Positions 36,755 through 48,141 of a DNA stretch of 64,000 nt are shown here, piece by piece (the stretch's first letter is position 1; each line of letters starts with the position of its first letter). The DNA lies in assembly GCA_023974075.1 (NCBI GenBank), contig CM043800.1:4099319-4163318 (forward strand), given 5' to 3'. Made by a program: the position numbers and the translations under genes. A model generated the notes under the pieces. It was not told where the DNA came from. It saw only the letters and a program-made list of their open reading frames with translations, and made no database searches. The DNA is from Chaenocephalus aceratus (taxonomy: Eukaryota; Chordata; Actinopteri; Perciformes; Channichthyidae).

Positions 36755-37664
36755 TTAGTGTTTGAGGGACCTTTGGATAGCCAGCACGGCACTGATGTCC
36801 GGGCGGATGTAGGATGTGAAGGCAGAGGAGGACCATCGTCCGAGTTGTTGCAGGGATGAGGATGAGACGCCTTGATTAGCAGCGGAGGTAGCTGCGCCTA
36901 TCCTGAATGAATGCCCCGAGAATAATTTGGGCGATAAGCCGGATCTAATGAGAACTTGCTTTAAGTAATGATTGAACTGGTGTTGAGTTAAGGGAATATC
37001 CCCTGAAATAAGAAATAGTGGTGAGAGAGGATTAATGGAAGGTCTAAGATGCAGGAATTTGATCATGGATTCATAAGGGCAGAACGGGGAATCGTTGCGA
37101 GCTGCGATGACGGAGCAAGCGCCTCCGCATTTGGAGTGCTTAATGCTTAAACTAAAATGGCTAGCGTGGAAGGATAGGTCGTTAAGGCAGACGTCTTGAT
37201 TGGGATTGAATGATCGGGAAGCTGTGGTAAATTCGCCTGGTCTAAGAAAAGCATAAAATGCCAGCAGAAATACGGCGTCGAGTAGCGCGTCGATGTAGGG
37301 AGAAAATAATCCTTCTCTAAGTTTGGAGAGCATAAGGCGCAGAGTGGAGAGTGTAATGGGTCGTCTATGGTCTAACGCTGGGGGAAACGTTTTTAGAAGA
37401 CCTCTAAGTATGAGTTTAACGGATTGGTTAGACGCTGGGGAAGCTGGGATCGAAGCAGCGAACGTTAAATTGTACTCCTGCTAAGAGGCCCCGGATGTAT
37501 TGGGGTTTGAGGTGGCGATCAGTGGCGCAGTAGCACATGAAGGCGCACACGGTGGGGATGAGAACGGGTTTAAGTGAGATGCCTACGGAAACACAAAAGA
37601 ACGCGAATGTTCTCCATGCAAAGTCGTACGTTCTGAGGGTGGAAGTGGCTAAGCCTTTCCTCAT
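36755..37664 (-). pseudogene. Tyrosine recombinase of the Ngaro-type element
   Basis: Two minus frames (37664-37428 for the N-terminal SAM-like domain, 37333-36755 for the catalytic domain). The catalytic part has the Arg of FLRPGEF, the H-x-x-R of HSFRIGAAT, a GRWSS block and the nucleophile Tyr of SYIRPD, all in the right order. It inserts the circular DNA copy. A frameshift between about 37430 and 37335 breaks it. Confidence 0.9.
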
Positions 37665-37708
37665 AAAATATCTGGCGGACTCTAGGTGCCTAGCTAAGGG
37701 GCTCTTGT

Positions 37709-39625
37709 TTAATGTAGAGAGAGGAGATGCAGAGGAGGAATCCCAACGGGTTGCGGGCTGGCTTCCGGGCAGAGGTTCCGGAAGGTCTGAAATTGAAAGC
37801 GAGAGAGGGAATCAGCCACTATATTGAGGTGGCCGGGGACGTGACGAGCTGAGATGAGAAAGTTGTGGGTGAGGGAGGACCACGTGATGCTTCTCATGAA
37901 CGGCATGATGTCACTGCAAGAGGAGCGACCTTTATTGATAATCCAGACCACTGACTGGTTGTCGCAGAGCACCGAGATGCGTTTCCGTAGCCAGAGGTGG
38001 CCCCACACGTGGCAGGCAACAGCAATCGGATAGATCTCGTGCAGGGCGGAGAATGAGGCATGATTGGGGAATGAGGGAGGCCACGGGCCCGCGAACCACT
38101 CTCCCTGAAAGAAACCCCCAAAACCCACGGATGGGGCAGCGTCCGTGAAAAACCTCATGGAATCAGAGGAGTACACGAGGTCGTCGTAAAAGAAGGTGAT
38201 GCCATTCCAGTGGGCGAGCAGAAGAGACCAGAAGCATAGGTCTGAGCGGCAGCCTTCGTCTAGAAACACGCGGTCGTGGAGGTTTGTTACAGCCGACACT
38301 GCGTCCAGGAGGCGGGAGATGAATGAGCGCCCCTGGGGGATGACGCGCATGGCAAAGTTGAGGTGCCCGAGGAGGGAGAGCAGCTGTTGTTTGGTGATGA
38401 CTTGTTGCTCGCAATAGGATTTAGTGATGTCGCGTATGCGCTGCAGTTTGGCGATGGGGAGAGATGCTTTCATGTCTATAGTGTCGAGTGTGATGCCTAA
38501 GAACTCCAAGCTTGTGTCGGGTCCTATGGTTTTCTCTCCGGATAGGGGGACGCCTAGCTCCTGAAAGCAGCATTTGAGTTTTGCCAGGGAAGCGCCTGAG
38601 TTATCCCGAGGGGGATCTATGAGGAGAAAATCGTCCAGCAAGTGGAGAACGGAGGGAATCCTGACATTATTCAGCAGAATCCAGCAGAGAGCTTCGGAAA
38701 AGGAATTACAGGGGCTACTTCTGCACCCGAAAGTCAAGCGAACCGCGAAGTAGAATTTAGCTTCCCACTTAATACCGAACATGTTCCACTGGGATGGATG
38801 GATGGGAATGATCTTGAATGCGTCAGTAATATCTGCCTTGGAGAGCCAGGCTCCTTGCCCCGCAAACTTGATTAGTTTGATTGCGTTATCGACTGAGGCA
38901 TAATGAAGGGAGAATGGCTCTGGAGGAATAAGGCTGTTAATACTGCAAAACGGGCCGGAGCGGGGTTCGGACAGATCGAAAATCAGCCTTTTTTTCTCAG
39001 AGTATTTACGCGTGGCTACTCCTATTGGACTTGTCCGGAACACTGAGAACGGGGGTGAGTGAAAAGGACCGATTAGGTATCCTTTGTTGAGTTCTTTCTC
39101 GATAAGCTGGGAGACTATGGTGGGTTCTTTAAATGCTGATTGCAGATTTTTTGAAACAAAGGACACAGAGGGAGGAGAAATAACCCCGACCCTGAACCCT
39201 TGAGAGAGCCCTGACAGAAGATATTCTACGAACACGGGATCTGGGTGAGTAGAAAGCGCTGCTGCTAAATGTGGGATATTGATGGGGGTGGAAAGGTGAT
39301 GTTTCAGGAGTTTTTTCCCCGACGTGGTTTCTGCTGCGGGAAATTGACGCGCCGCGCCTGGGGCAAACTGACTTCGGGTGAGCCTCCCTGCAGGCACTGC
39401 AGATATGGAGAAAAGAACAATAAGCAAAGGTGCAGACATTTTCGTTGAACCTATAACAGATCCTGTCGTCTGGCCTAATCTGCTTCTCTTGCCTATTCTG
39501 CACCTGACTTTTTTGTCTATTGTTCCCCGACTGTGACGCATTAAAAGCTCTGAACCCGGAGAAAGGCACTGATGGGCAGAAGGGGGATGTGTGGCCCTGC
39601 GTCTCGCAGCTGATGCATGAAACAA
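37709..39625 (-). CDS. Reverse transcriptase and RNase H of the Ngaro-type element
   Basis: An open frame of 638 residues. RT: SVFRTSPIGVATRKYSEKKR, LIFDLSEPR, ADITDAFKIIPIH, LTFGCRSSPCNSF and the catalytic LLDDFLLI (L-D-D). RNase H: RFFTDAAPSVGFGGFF, LHEIYPIAVA, LCDNQSVVWI and VPGHLNIVADSLSR, which carry the D-E-D-D residues. No methylase domain is seen after RNase H, favouring Ngaro over DIRS1. The frame overlaps the Gag frame by about 500 bp at its start, so the true translation start is downstream of the first ATG or uses a frameshift. Confidence 0.9.
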   Translation of the reverse strand: MFHASAARRRATHPPSAHQCLSPGSELLMRHSRGTIDKKVRCRIGKRSRLGQTTGSVIGSTKMSAPLLIVLFSISAVPAGRLTRSQFAPGAARQFPAAETTSGKKLLKHHLSTPINIPHLAAALSTHPDPVFVEYLLSGLSQGFRVGVISPPSVSFVSKNLQSAFKEPTIVSQLIEKELNKGYLIGPFHSPPFSVFRTSPIGVATRKYSEKKRLIFDLSEPRSGPFCSINSLIPPEPFSLHYASVDNAIKLIKFAGQGAWLSKADITDAFKIIPIHPSQWNMFGIKWEAKFYFAVRLTFGCRSSPCNSFSEALCWILLNNVRIPSVLHLLDDFLLIDPPRDNSGASLAKLKCCFQELGVPLSGEKTIGPDTSLEFLGITLDTIDMKASLPIAKLQRIRDITKSYCEQQVITKQQLLSLLGHLNFAMRVIPQGRSFISRLLDAVSAVTNLHDRVFLDEGCRSDLCFWSLLLAHWNGITFFYDDLVYSSDSMRFFTDAAPSVGFGGFFQGEWFAGPWPPSFPNHASFSALHEIYPIAVACHVWGHLWLRKRISVLCDNQSVVWIINKGRSSCSDIMPFMRSITWSSLTHNFLISARHVPGHLNIVADSLSRFQFQTFRNLCPEASPQPVGIPPLHLLSLH

Positions 39626-40741
39626 CTTGTTGCCCGCCGGTCGCCATCACGAGCAGCTCGGTGTCCAGCACGGACCAGTCCAGGCGAACGTTGCAGTGGG
39701 CTAAGTGAAGCGCTGCTTTGCTAGAAAAGCTCTTGTGATAGGAGTAGAACGTGGATTTCCCAAATTTGAGATAGAGATCGCCGATGAGGCCCAGATAAGC
39801 GTCTAACTCAATTCTTCTTTCCGGGTAAACGGAACATAGGACATCGCGGAAGATGCCGAAAGCAACCAGAAATGGTCCTATGTTGAGGTCTTTGAGGAGC
39901 CGAGGATCTGCGGACTTAAAAACGGCAGTGATGCTTCCTCCCGTGGCGATGGACTTGTCGCACTCCGGGGAAGGCAAGATGAGGCTGACTAAATTAATAT
40001 CTTTCCCTTCAAGGATTTTCGCTCTCAGCCGAGAGGAAATGTGACCGCTCTGGGGAATATGAGGCCTACCTGAGTGAGGCGCTGGGAGTGCGGAAGCCAG
40101 GGAGTGAGGGGGAGCTATGATTTGTGGATGAAAACCCCCATGACCCGGCATAAATCCTGTTGGCAGCGAAGCGGGGACCGAGGCCCAGTTCGCAGAAGAG
40201 GTTGAAGCTCCAGCGGGGCCTTTATCCATGGCCTGCAGGCGAGCATCAATTAGCAACATGGAGCTAGCCAAAGATTGCAGGGAGTTTGCTATGCTATCCC
40301 CCCGGGCTGGGCGAAGCTCGGGTGAGCCTGGGGAAAGGTGGACCTTTTAGATGGACCGGCTCTAGAGGGACTTGACTTTTTTTTCCTTTTCCCCCCGCGG
40401 CTCCGCCCGCGTCCTCGCCCCGGCCTCTCTGGGGTGTTAGCTGGAGAGTTGGCTGGAGCTGCTGGGGCTGCTGCCCTGGGCTGATGGACTGCGCCGGAGA
40501 CTTGGTCCGAGAGCTCCCGGAGCTGAGAGAGAGGGAGATCTGAGGCTGCAGAGATACCCTGCTGCCGTAAATGGGTGATGATGAAGTTTGCTTCTGCTGA
40601 TTGTGAGCTGTCACGGGAAGCCAGGCGGGCGCTCATGCGCCGGAGGCTTGAGGAGTTCGAAGCTGCATCCGGAGGTACATCGGAGCCAGGATCGAGATCC
40701 TTCGAAAACGGTTCGTTATCGGAAGAGTCTGTGTTAGACAT
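39129..40741 (-). pseudogene. Gag of the Ngaro-type element
   Basis: Two minus frames, 40741-40289 and 40271-39129, with a frameshift near 40280. The first begins MSNTDSSDNEPF and ends in a very basic Arg/Gly/Lys stretch (nuclear localisation-like). The second carries a conserved helical region, a zinc knuckle CISCETQGHTSPFC (C-X2-C-X4-H-X4-C) and a C-X7-C-X4-C-X3-H finger (CYRFNENVCTFAYCSFLH). It overlaps the start of the RT frame. Confidence 0.8.
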
Positions 40742-40807
40742 TGTGGTTTTGTTTTTTGTTTTTTGTTTCTTTTCTGAGTGTTTGCGGAGGAGTATTCGTT
40801 TACTACC

Positions 40808-40979
40808 TTGTGCGTTGACACCTGAAATGACAACTGACAGGAAGGGGAGAGCAGATTTAAAGAGGTTAGCAGGTGCGATGATTGGCTAGCCGGGGCGTAA
40901 TGCCCCTGATCACTTATTGAAATAACGTGTGACACCCGGTGATGTTGTCTTCCTGATTGAACTTACGCTGAGCTACATT
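40808..40979 (-). repeat. Split direct repeat A1
   Basis: 172 bp, upstream of Gag in the element's orientation; matches A2 at 35763-35934. Confidence 0.9.
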
Positions 40980-41438
40980 AGACATTAATTGTGTTTAGAT
41001 GGCATTTAGCATCTAAGACAGATAGTATGATTAGGAAAATAGAGTGGAAAAGACTGGATTTGGGGTGATGGAGGCGCTCGTGAATTGTTGTTACGGAAAG
41101 AGAGGGGTTTTAGGTTGCCATAAGGCTGTTGACGGTCTTATTATAGGCTACATCCATTGGTTGGTTTTGTGGCACATTTGTAACGCTGTGCCAACTTGGG
41201 CAAGCACCCAGGCAAACTTGAGTTGCCATATTCCTTTCATGAACCACTTCCTGATATCCATTGTTGCAGATAAATATAAATGATAAAAGCCAAACTAACC
41301 TAGCAAGAGTAAACTGACAAGCTGCTGTGCCACATCTCACTCAAAAACCTACACGACTCAACCCAGCGAACAACCAGTCTCGCGCGCAGCCTTTCATTCA
41401 GAATGTCATTCAGAATTTCATAGCAAAATAAAAGAAAC
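40980..41438. other. No recognised gene; possible env continuation
   Basis: May continue the retrovirus interrupted at 35483. A 79-residue Cys/His/Trp-containing frame at 41044-41283 is not recognised. Confidence 0.35.
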
Positions 41439-41439
41439 G

Positions 41440-41945
41440 ATATTAAACTAATCTTTCAACATAGTTTAAAACAAAAATAAATATTAGGAACTTTATGAAC
41501 TGTATGCAATAAAAAGGCACATTTGTCTTGTAGTAAATAAAAAGGGCGACCTGGAGCCAATCCAGGTCGCCCACAAGTGAAAGAGTTGACATGCTGAAAA
41601 CCAAACCCCTGCAGGGGGGTCCGCGGGGATTCTCCCCCAGGAGATTTTTTGAAATACTAACATAAAATATACATTCTGGTACTCTCTTGAGAAGAAAAAT
41701 AAATAAATCTATTAGCCTACACAACATATTTAAAAAATGAATGCCATTTTAGTTTTGTGTTACTTTGTTCTGAAAGCTGAATCTGCTGCTCCTCACAGAG
41801 AGAAGAGGGAATAGGCTGTGTGAATTACTTTACATTGTGGATAAGGGTGGATAGCCCCCATTGTTCTCTGTGTCAAAATGAAAGACAGCCCACACACCTA
41901 TCAATCATCAAACCGTGGGGTCTTATTTCATTACGTGTTGATTTC
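41440..41945. repeat. Copy of hAT-internal sequence found at 11095-11590
   Basis: Inverse orientation relative to 11095-11590, sharing for example 'ggctccaggtcgcc' against its complement. hAT termini CAGGGTTGCC are not found here, so this is a fragment or a separate repeat present in both. Confidence 0.75.
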
Positions 41946-41985
41946 TATCAAAAAGAAATAACATTTCCAAATAAATCCTTCGAAT

Positions 41986-42285
41986 CTGCCTGTTCAGTTT
42001 CTGTTGGAATGTGAAGGGTTAAATGCCGTCTCTGCGAGTTACTGTGAAGACGGGAGAGCTTGTTGGTCCCTCTGTAGATTCACAGAGGGCCCAGCTATAG
42101 TAACTCAACGAGAGAGTAATGTCAAATGACAGTACAATTGACCACTCATATCTTCCCTCTAAATGGGAGGGCTTTATTTTCGCGGACTTTATGACAAGTT
42201 CCGCCCGCTGTGAAGTCTCTGCAAGTGGTGCAGTGACGCGTCCTAAAACCCGGAAGTAAGCCGCGCTCGGATTCCCTCGACAGAA
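41986..42285. repeat. Dispersed repeat, direct copy at 49213-49485
   Basis: Shares long blocks such as 'agagggcccagctatagtaa' and 'gacgcgtcctaaaacccg'. Small indels differ. It has 'cccggaagtaag', an ETS-like site. Family unknown. Confidence 0.8.
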
Positions 42286-42418
42286 AGCAATGGGATTTCT
42301 CCATAGGGTTTTGGAAAATAGCTTGAAATAAGTTCTGTGGAAAACGAACCTGTTAGATAAATGCACGTTTTGTTCAGCCGGATAATATCCACATGTCTAC
42401 CCTACTTTTATTATTTTC

Positions 42419-42467
42419 TAATCATAAATCTAATCGATAGATTTATGATCGATTAGATTTATGATTA
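42419..42467. repeat. Perfect 20-bp palindrome arms
   Basis: 42419-42438 and 42448-42467 are exact inverse copies around a 9-bp spacer, in AT-rich DNA. It would form a stable hairpin. Confidence 0.8.
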
Positions 42468-42839
42468 GCATAAGTTCGGTCATGATGGCTCACTTCAGTG
42501 ATAGTGATGATGACATCGTTGCGAAATTATTAACCGAGTCATTTTCAAGATTGAGTTCCAATGATAAACTGAAGTGGCAAAGGATCAGCTGCATGACCCG
42601 CAAGTGCTTCATCCAAAAGGACAGGAGGATGGACTTTGTGTTTAAGTGATTTGATCATCAAAGGTAGGCCAAGTCATTTTCAATGTGGGCCGCCGTGCCG
42701 ACTTAATTCATTTGTAATTGTTACTTAGCTGTGGGTGCCCTGTCATGATAGGTGTTTATATAAATGGTGTTGTTTTGTGTGGTAGAGGGTCGCTGTCATT
42801 GATGCGTTTTGCACTCCGGGCCACTGTGTTGATATTCCG

Positions 42840-43255
42840 CTGAAGTATACGCTGTGACGGGTATAAAAGTCACGGCTCGCCACTGCTCTGTCCGTCCCCT
42901 CAGTACGCACGGTACTTGGGAAAAAAGCCATATCATACTCTGCCCCCTCGACCTGGAACACACTTCAGCAGGAACTTAAGCTGACCAGTTTGATACCCAT
43001 CACGGATTTTAAACTCATTTTAAAAAAGCTGGAGAAATCATCTGTGGGTGTTTGCACCTGCTATCTGACTGTAGGCTATATGGATTTCAATGACTACTTT
43101 TTTTACGGTGTTGTATTTTAGTGTTGCCTCTGTGTTTAGTGTCCTGTCTGTCTGTAACTTTGTGTGGTAGAGTTACCACTGAACAGGTCTCTCTTGAAAA
43201 TGAGACATTGTGTCTCAATGAGATCTACACCTGTATAAATAAAGGCTAAATAAAA
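42840..43255 (+). mobile_element. Non-LTR retrotransposon 3' end (plus)
   Basis: The plus strand encodes a short C-terminal relic (SYSAPSTWNTLQQELKLTSL) typical of the end of LINE ORF2 proteins of the L2/Rex1-like groups, then a 3' UTR ending 'tgtataaataaaggctaaa' with an A-rich tail. It is 5' truncated. Confidence 0.6.
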
Positions 43256-43589
43256 AAATATATATATAAAAAAATTGAAAACAACGTTTCCAAAAATAGT
43301 ATTTGCCATGACCGGAGTTGAACAAAACCTCTGTTTTAATTGACTTAAAACACAATTTAGGTGTGTGTTGGTTTGTGTTAGTTATTCTCGCGTCCAGGAG
43401 GAAATTAAAATAAGAGACGATGTAGCCTAGTCTCGGCAAAGGTTCAAATTGGTACTTTAATTAAGTAACGTGGTAATGAAACAAACAGAGAGGTGTTGGG
43501 ACAGCTGTTGTCTCGATGTTGCAGCGTAGAAGAGAGAGGGAGATCACGTTCTCCCTCAGCCTGTATCTCTTTCTTGGCTCCTCCTCTCA

Positions 43590-43765
43590 ATAATAATAAT
43601 AATAGATTTAATTTGTTAGCGCTTTTACAGGTGCTCAAAGACGCTTTACATATATAGTGAAGATAAAATAAAATAGAGGAACAACAAATAAATATATAGT
43701 TAAAGTTAAAGTCAAATAATACAAAAACAATCACACATTAAAAGCCAGATTTTTAATGATTTTTC
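43590..43765 (-). mobile_element. L2-like LINE 3' UTR (minus)
   Basis: On the minus strand this is a 3' end with 'gtaaagcgtctttgagcacc' and a (TTA)n tail at 43590-43603. It is in the orientation of the L2-like ORF at 45912-46865 and probably the same copy, split by the hAT element at 43766-45911. Confidence 0.65.
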
Positions 43766-44420
43766 AGGGGCGCGCAACAGCGGTAATTAAAGTTTAAAAG
43801 TCTCAAAATCCTACAACTACTGTCACAAACTGGATGAATGTGAAGTATTTTGTTAAAGGAGGATGAAAGCGTAATCAAGGAGCACTATTGGAGTGACTTT
43901 GATGGTTATTGGACTCAGGATTAATTCATTTGGATTCCCGCTGTATGAAGAAATGAAAGGACGGCGCAAGTGGAAACAATTCACAAAGGGATTCAACTGT
44001 TTAAAACACATGCTCAAAGTAAGCCGGATTTTGCCGATGTGTTTATGTGATTTCAAAAGTCCTAAATAATCTACAAAATGGAAGAGACCGATCTGATTGG
44101 AGCAACTGTGACAAATAATCCAACTGAAACCGGCATGGACAATGACTATGTTTTAAAAATGCGCTTATCCAGACAAGCCTGGTTTGGACACTTTACGGGC
44201 AGAAGAAACATTTCTATTAAAGAAAGAATTATATATTTCAGTCTTTTTATGCCTTTAATACTAACTTGAATTTTTATTAAAAATTAATTAGTCAATTATT
44301 TTTTATATTTTATTGTAATGTAGAGACAAGGCTTTTAGTGACAATCATGTATTGCCTTACAATTATATGTAAAAAAAAAAAAGTAAAACAAATTAAAAAA
44401 AAGTCTAAATATGATATTTG

Positions 44421-45835
44421 TAGGGATGTCCCGATCACCTTTTTTTGCTCCCGATCCGATTCCGATCCTTTGATTTTGACAATCTGCCGATACCGATTTT
44501 TCCCGATCCGATCTTTATGCAATGCATTATGAGAAAAAAAATGAAAAAAGCATTCAAGTTGTCATTTAAATGACAGTACCCAACTATCCATTCTATCCAA
44601 CATGGATATAGCTTCTTTTTTTCACAGCAGCATTGGATCAGTTCAGTTGTGCAGCATTGGATCAAAACAAAAATAAAGCTTATCAGTGGTCCACCACAAA
44701 ATAACCATGTAAACAAATTGAGTGCAGTAACAAAACAAAAATAACTCGCTAGCTTCACAAGTTCACATTCAGTCACAAATAATTAAATAAAAATGTGGCT
44801 TAGTGCAGAATTCTAGCCTTAAGACTAATTAGTCTAGTATTAATGCAATGAACAACAGCAGCTTAACATAACATGAATAAACAAAGTATTATATTTCCAT
44901 TTTACTGGAGTAACACAATTCAATAGTAATAAGCAGCGAACCACTTCAACACGTGTGTTTCGATGTATTCACGGCATTCATTTTGTAATTCTACAGTATT
45001 GTTGTTTTATAGTTATTTGTTAATGTAACCCAATTTGTGTTCTTTGAAATTGAAACGGATATCGCATTGTGTTTGTTACTTTCGTTGCAGTTGTATATGT
45101 CTTAAGTGTAATTTGGCTTGGCTTTTTATTTATGGACATTATTTTATTTTGAAGGAGAGGTAGCACTGTTGACAGGAAGTTGTTGTTGCTTTGGAAACAA
45201 CGTGACGGAGATTAACAGAGAAAAGGCACAAGCTCTTACGTTGATATTGGCGATTTCAATAAATTAAAAAAAAAAACGGGGGAAAAAATGAAAAAACAAA
45301 CAAAACGAATTTCCAAATAACGAAATTGAAACCCGAATAGTACTCCAACGAACGAATATTCGGATATTCGGGTACAGCCCTAGTGTACTTGCCGTGTTGT
45401 TGTTGGTGTTTGTTTCTCAGGTGGCGTATTAGATTGGTTGTGTTGAACGGAGCTCTGTTCTTTCCACCTTCTTGCAAACATTGCATCTGGCTGTTACACT
45501 GCCTTTGCTTTCAATTTTATAATACTTCCAAACTGCGCCCACTCTGTTGCCAGCTTTGAGAGAAATAAGCAACCAGGTCTGAAAACAAGCCCAAAAGAAG
45601 CAACACATACATGATGTTGTGTAATTTTAAACCAAAACTAAGGCCTCAGGATGACTTTAAGACGTGAACATGGTCATTTTTGTTTTGTAACATTAAATAA
45701 AATAAAATAAATTTAAAAGATGAAAAAAAAAAAAAAGATTCCCGATCCCCGATATTTTTCTCCCGATTCCGATCTTTTAAAAATCACATGATCGGCTCCG
45801 ATCCCCGATCACGTGATCGGATCGGGACATCTCTA
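44421..45835. mobile_element. hAT element with BED-finger relic, 8-bp target duplication
   Basis: Ends TAGGGATGTCCCGATC and the inverse of TAGAGATGTCCCGATC; perfect 8-bp duplication GATATTTG at 44413-44420 and 45836-45843. Subterminal 'cccgat(t/c)ccgat' repeats lie at both ends. At 45382 there is an inward end TAGGGCTGTACCCGAATATC of yet another hAT-like element that cuts the coding relic; its other end was not found. Confidence 0.9.
45383..45486 (-). pseudogene. BED zinc-finger N-terminus of a hAT transposase
   Basis: The minus frame starts MQCLQEGGKNRAPFNTTNLIRHLRNKHQQQH, the second half of a BED finger with its L-x-x-H-L...KH pattern. At about 45382 the frame enters unrelated sequence. 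BED fingers bind DNA in hAT transposases, in keeping with the surrounding element. Confidence 0.8.
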
Positions 45836-45911
45836 GATATTTGGCCTCAAATCATCTGAGGCCTGGCGCCCACCCTGCGATCTTTGGCGCCCCCCAGGTT
45901 GGGAACCACTG

Positions 45912-46865
45912 CCGTAGAGGATGCTATTGCCGTAGTCGAGCCGTGAAGTTATGAATGCATGAATCAGGGTTTCAGCAGCAGAGGAGGAGAGTGATGGGCG
46001 CAGACGGGCAATGTTTTGAGGTGGAAAAAGGTGGTCCTGGTGATGTGATTGATGTGGTGGTTGAATTTGAGCTGACTGTCGAAGATGACTCCGAGGTTGT
46101 GGATGTGAGGGGGGGAGATAGAGTGTGGCTGTCAATGGTGATGTTGAAATTCTGGATGTCTTTGATACGGGATGGGGGGCCGATGATGATGATGTCTGAT
46201 TTGGCACTGTTCAGTTGGAGATAGTTTGTTGCATCCATGCTTTTATTTCTGAGAGACAGTTGGTGAGAGTGGAGTGTGTTGTGGGGGTGATGGTTTTTGT
46301 TGAGATATAAAGTTGGATGTCATCGGCGTAGCAGTGAAATTGAAGGTTGTAGCGACGAATTATTTTGCCAAGGGGGAGCATGTAGAGGATGAAGAGGAGG
46401 GGGCCAAGCACCGCACCCTGGGGGACGCCTTGGGACAGAAGAGCAGTGGAGGAGGTGCAGTTGTTGATGTTGATAAACTGATGTCTGTCGGTGAGGTAGG
46501 ATTTCAGCCAGGAGAGTGCAGTGTCGGTGATGTTGAGTGATGATTCGAGGAGGGACAGCAGGATGGTGTGGTTGATGGTGTCGAATGCTGCGGTGAGGTC
46601 GAGGAGGATGAGGATGTTCAGGTTGCCGGACTCAGAGGAGAGGAGGAGGTCGTTTGTGATTTTCAGAAGAGCTGTTTCGGTGCTGTGTTTTGATCGGAAA
46701 CCGGATTGAAATGGCTCAAAGAGATCATTGGAGCTGAGGTGGGCTTTAAGTTGTGAGGCAACGACACGTTCAAGTATTTTTGACAGAAAGGGGAGATTTG
46801 AGATGGGCCGGAAGTTGGACATGATGTCAGGTTTGAGTCCAGGTCTTTTTCAATGGCGGCTGTGA
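45912..46865 (-). pseudogene. L2-like LINE reverse transcriptase fragment (minus)
   Basis: The minus frame 46822-46211 reads NFRPISNLPFLSKILERVV, EPFQSGFRSKHSTETALLKI, LDLTAAFDTINH, LSQGVPQGAVLGPLLFILY and CYADDIQLYI (catalytic Y-A-D-D), all standard LINE RT motifs of the L2 type. It continues in other frames (46238-45972, 46207-45833) as the thumb and AETLIHAFITSRLDYGNS. The 5' endonuclease part is absent, as usual for 5'-truncated LINEs. The 3' part lies beyond the hAT element at 43590-43765. Confidence 0.9.
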
Positions 46866-46914
46866 CGTAAGGGGTCCGCCCTTCTCTTTCTCCAATGTCC
46901 GATATCACGCATAA

Positions 46915-47180
46915 CAAGAGGATTTAGACGTTGTGTGTTCATTGTATAACTTCACACGCCTTTTCTCCTCAAACACTCATTCATGACCTTTTATTTAATG
47001 CATTTTAACGGCTGTAATAGTTGTTAACGTAAAACCGGAAGTGGTCACTGTTGACAACGGCAACGCCTTTCAATACAGCTTTTCAAAGTAAACTTAACCG
47101 GAAATGTTTTCAGAATAAAACAGTTTTAAGCTTACTTTGTGTTTAAGCTAAATTACGTCATTCAATATTGATTTGAATTT
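46915..47180. repeat. Dispersed repeat, inverse copy at 25430-25915
   Basis: See the entry at 25430; the shared blocks include 'cacgccttttctcctc' and 'tgcattttaacggctgt'. Confidence 0.7.
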
Positions 47181-47840
47181 CTTATATGTGGGATACCAAA
47201 TCGCTCAGAAAAGCCGTGGACGTGCTAGTCATTTTAGGGCAACGTTAAATGGGTTTAAGTTAGGGATGCTCCTATCAGGGTTGTTGGGGCGATCGCCGAT
47301 CACCAGAATCAGAATTCACCGATATGATCATAGGGTGGGTGGGGGATATGGGGATCTTCCATTTAAAGTGATGTTTAAACGTTGTTTTAAACTCAGTTAA
47401 TGGGGCACATTTTTATATTGCTTCAGTTTATAATCGTAACGGATCGAAAAGTTCAGATAAATGTTTCAATAAATGATGCGCTTCCACAAACAACAAACAA
47501 CATAATTATTACATTCAAATTAAGTACATTATTCAAGTTTACATTAACTTTGGCTAATAACACGGGATAAATTAGCAGAAGTGCTCTCTTTTCCTCTCTT
47601 CCTCTCCTGATAGCTTGTCAGTATCTCATGGAGCCCTACTCTGGCACTGTATCCACTGCTGTAACCTCTACATCTTTAATTTCCAAATTCCATAAATACT
47701 ACTTCCTGAACTGGCTGATTGGTGAGTGGACATAAAGCATCCTGCAGAATTGTCCGAATGGGCTAATTCCTTGAAAGAATGCTGACACCATTAAGAAACT
47801 GGACAGACCCAAATTTCAAATCAATTAAAAATAATTTAAA
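47181..47840. other. No gene; possible hAT end near 47262
   Basis: 'tagggatgctcctatcaggg' at 47262 with 'gatcgccgatcac' following looks like a hAT-type left end, but no partner end was found. The remainder is AT-rich. Confidence 0.35.
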
Positions 47841-47889
47841 AAAATGCAAAGGTTTTACTCTGCAGTGGCGCCAGCAGTGACACTGTTAT

Positions 47890-48075
47890 TTACCTGACAT
47901 GTTACTTGTTAGATGCTTTTATCCAAAGCGACTTACATACTCAATACTGTGGGCGATCCCCACAGGAGCAATTTGGGGTGAAGTGTCTCAGGGACACAGC
48001 GACATGCTGACTGCAGTGGGGTTTGAACCTGTGATCCCCTGATCCAAACACCACTCCACTGCGCCACACACCAGC
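47890..48075. repeat. Dispersed fish repeat with 'atccaaagcgacttaca' block
   Basis: 'gatgcttttatccaaagcg' followed about 100 bp on by 'gtttgaacctgtgatcc' is a combination that I recall as widespread in fish genomes. Class not certain. Confidence 0.45.
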
Positions 48076-48088
48076 TTAAGGGTTTACT

Positions 48089-48093
<5 letters not shown>

Positions 48094-48140
<47 letters not shown>
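48094..48140. repeat. (GT)n microsatellite
   Basis: About 23 GT units with one initial interruption. Confidence 0.95.

Positions 48141-48141
<1 letters not shown>

Larger units (their letters stand above)
35483..40979 (-). mobile_element. Ngaro-type (DIRS order) tyrosine-recombinase retrotransposon
   Basis: A nearly full element on the minus strand: A1 repeat (40808-40979), gag, RT/RNase H, tyrosine recombinase, a 45-bp minisatellite, then B1 (35934-36102), A2 (35763-35934) and B2 (35483-35655). The A1 ... B1-A2-B2 split direct repeats are the hallmark of Ngaro elements, which replicate through a circular intermediate and use a tyrosine recombinase in place of an integrase. ATTAG occurs at both outer junctions. 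Reading frames have few breaks, so it is younger than its neighbours. Confidence 0.9.
43766..45911. mobile_element. hAT-type element, second copy, carrying another hAT
   Basis: Right end GGTTGGGAACCACTG is the inverse of the CAGGGGTTCCCAACC terminus at 3655. The left terminus is internally deleted (CAGGGG joined to internal sequence). Interior matches 3757-4392. It is interrupted at 44421-45835 by another hAT. It also shows the uninterrupted target site of the gypsy LTR at 4393. Confidence 0.8.

Noticed and set aside
37709..38417. Additional frames opposite the Ngaro RT
   Set aside because: Shadows of the RT/RNase H frame in other phases.
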